A program made the position numbers and the translations under genes. 64,000 nucleotides of DNA from CBFHMJ01 sp965656875 (GTDB lineage Bacteria > Pseudomonadota > Gammaproteobacteria > Enterobacterales > Alteromonadaceae): the NCBI GenBank assembly GCA_965656875.1, contig CBFHMJ010000043.1, positions 247,590 through 311,589 of the forward strand. Direction: 5' to 3'. Numbering within the stretch: position 1 is the first letter of the stretch; each line of letters starts with the position of its first letter. Below the pieces are notes generated by a model. It saw only the letters and a program-made list of their open reading frames with translations. It ran no database searches and was not told the origin of the DNA. This document shows, piece by piece, positions 63,372-64,000 of the stretch.

Positions 63372-63539
63372 GACGCCCTCCTAGATCCTCATTACAGTTA
63401 TTTTTAAATATTTGATATCAATTAATGAATAAAAAAGCTTTTATTCATAGTTTAAAAATATCAACTGGAAGCAAAATATTGTTTTATATAAATAATCAAT
63501 TTTTACTTTCCAAGAAAAATAAAATTCTTCTTACTATAT

Positions 63540-63566
63540 GTATCGACCTTTCTAATTATTTCTTTA
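63540..63566 (-). promoter_or_regulatory. FliA-like promoter of the flagellin gene at 62553-63371
   Basis: On the minus strand TAAA (63563-63566), exactly 15 bases, then GTCGATAC (63540-63547), 6 of 8 positions of the -10 consensus. It lies about 170 bases before the ATG, leaving a long leader. Confidence 0.65.
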
Positions 63567-63614
63567 GTAAAAAAGGCAATTTTTTTCCATTTAATGGCAA
63601 AAAGTTTCCGATAT

Positions 63615-63646
63615 AAAAAAACCACCGTGAGAACACGGTGGTTTTT
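63615..63646 (-). terminator. Terminator downstream of the third flagellin gene
   Basis: AAAACCACCGTG / CACGGTGGTTTT with a 4-base loop, flanked by A and T runs. Confidence 0.85.
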
Positions 63647-63675
63647 GCTATTAAAGAGTTGAGAGAGATATTTTT

Positions 63676-63705
63676 ATGGAATTCGGGAGAGAATCCGAAT
63701 TCCAT
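63676..63705. repeat. Inverted repeat in the flagellin intergenic region
   Basis: Eleven-base arms ATGGAATTCGG / CCGAATTCCAT around an 8-base GAGAG-containing loop, between the third flagellin stop and its terminator. Role unknown; possibly an mRNA 3'-end stabiliser or a protein-binding hairpin. Confidence 0.6.
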
Positions 63706-63849
63706 CAATTTTTGAGAATCGAACATTACGGTTCAATGTCCTGATTCCCGAAGTAATCTTACACATGGTTGTCCTGAGAGAGTTGAACTACATGCTTTGA
63801 TTACTCCAAATCTTAATGGCAATTAATTGCCATTAAGAGGTACTACCTA

Positions 63850-64000
63850 TTACTGAATTAATGACATCGCTACCTGAGTTTGCTGGTTAGCCTGCGTCAA
63901 CATTGAACTTGAAGCCTGCTGTAGCACCTGGTTTCTTGCCAGTGCCGCTGATTCTGATGCGAAGTCTGCATCCATAATACGTGAACGTGATGCTGATACG
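63850..64000 (-). CDS. Flagellin (third copy), C-terminal fragment cut by window end
   Basis: The visible 49 or so C-terminal residues include MDADFASESAALARNQVLQ and end QANQQTQVAMSLIQ before the TAA at 63850-63852. This is the flagellin D0 helix, nearly identical to the other two copies but with a terminal Gln in place of Gly. The rest lies outside the window. Confidence 0.93.
   Translation of the reverse strand, partial: VSASRSRIMDADFASESAALARNQVLQQASSSMLTQANQQTQVAMSLIQ

Larger units (their letters stand above)
63372..63849. other. Gap between the middle and third flagellin genes
   Basis: 478 very AT-rich bases. Contains the FliA-like promoter (63540-63566), a strong terminator (63615-63646) and an 11-base inverted repeat (63676-63705). 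A 63-codon plus-strand frame here is not supported. Confidence 0.6.

Noticed and set aside
63425..63616. 63-codon plus-strand frame in the flagellin leader
   Set aside because: Very AT-rich, Lys/Phe/Ile-biased, and overlaps a FliA promoter on the other strand; most likely chance.
1..64000. CRISPR arrays, insertion sequences, prophage, tRNA and rRNA genes
   Set aside because: No regularly spaced repeats, transposase or integrase motifs, or tRNA/rRNA signatures were recognised on either strand.

Overview
The window reads as a chromosomal segment of a motile, probably marine gammaproteobacterium with moderate-to-low GC. This rests on typical gammaproteobacterial gene neighbourhoods (xseB-ispA-dxs; ribH-nusB-thiL-pgpA; ndk / rlmN-pilF-rodZ-ispG-hisS-yfgM-bamB-der), a sodium-pump decarboxylase (oadGAB), a PomAB-type sodium flagellar stator and a polar-type flagellin locus with several flagellins. 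I cannot name a genus from sequence alone. No tRNA, rRNA, insertion sequence, prophage or CRISPR array was recognised.

Layout. 1-116: start of tyrS (minus). 681-3239: M23 peptidase and anmK (plus). 3369-6577: oadB, oadA, oadG (minus). 7376-8839: thiI. 8992-10688: pomB and pomA, with a FliA-like promoter upstream. 11136-14160: xseB-ispA-dxs (plus). 14247-18444: a GLIC-like pentameric ligand-gated ion channel homologue and, upstream on the same strand, a large propeller/Y_Y_Y/GGDEF sensor. 18561-21060: pgpA, thiL, nusB, ribH. 21180-22735: nitrilase and an exported SRPBCC-like protein. 23331-32904 is the most accessory stretch: two TonB-dependent receptors, an Smr-domain protein, a flavohaemoglobin with a convincing NsrR operator, and two tandem orphan periplasmic binding proteins. 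33321-43833: housekeeping block. 44039-45757: trhP (yegQ) and yfhL. 46247-48697: a secreted multidomain endonuclease with a Pho-box-like site in its long upstream region.

49239-64000 is one functional region for making and glycosylating flagella: three flagellin genes (the last cut by the window end), flaG, fliD, fliS, a fliT-like gene, a Maf flagellin glycosyltransferase, then pseC, pseF, pseI, pseG, pseH and an acyl carrier protein. Between maf and pseC lies a 696-residue protein joining an N-terminal Fe(II)/2-oxoglutarate dioxygenase-like domain to a C-terminal GSCFA (SGNH/GDSL-like) domain. With the carrier protein, it suggests that the flagellin sugar is further hydroxylated and/or acylated. 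pseB is not in the window. FliA (sigma-28) promoter sequences can be read upstream of fliD, both complete flagellin genes and pomAB, tying these units to one late flagellar regulon.

The best candidates for something undescribed are the dioxygenase-GSCFA fusion with carrier protein in the pseudaminate locus, and the divergent pLGIC homologue next to a GGDEF sensor. Domain calls are by eye from motifs; no database search was possible.
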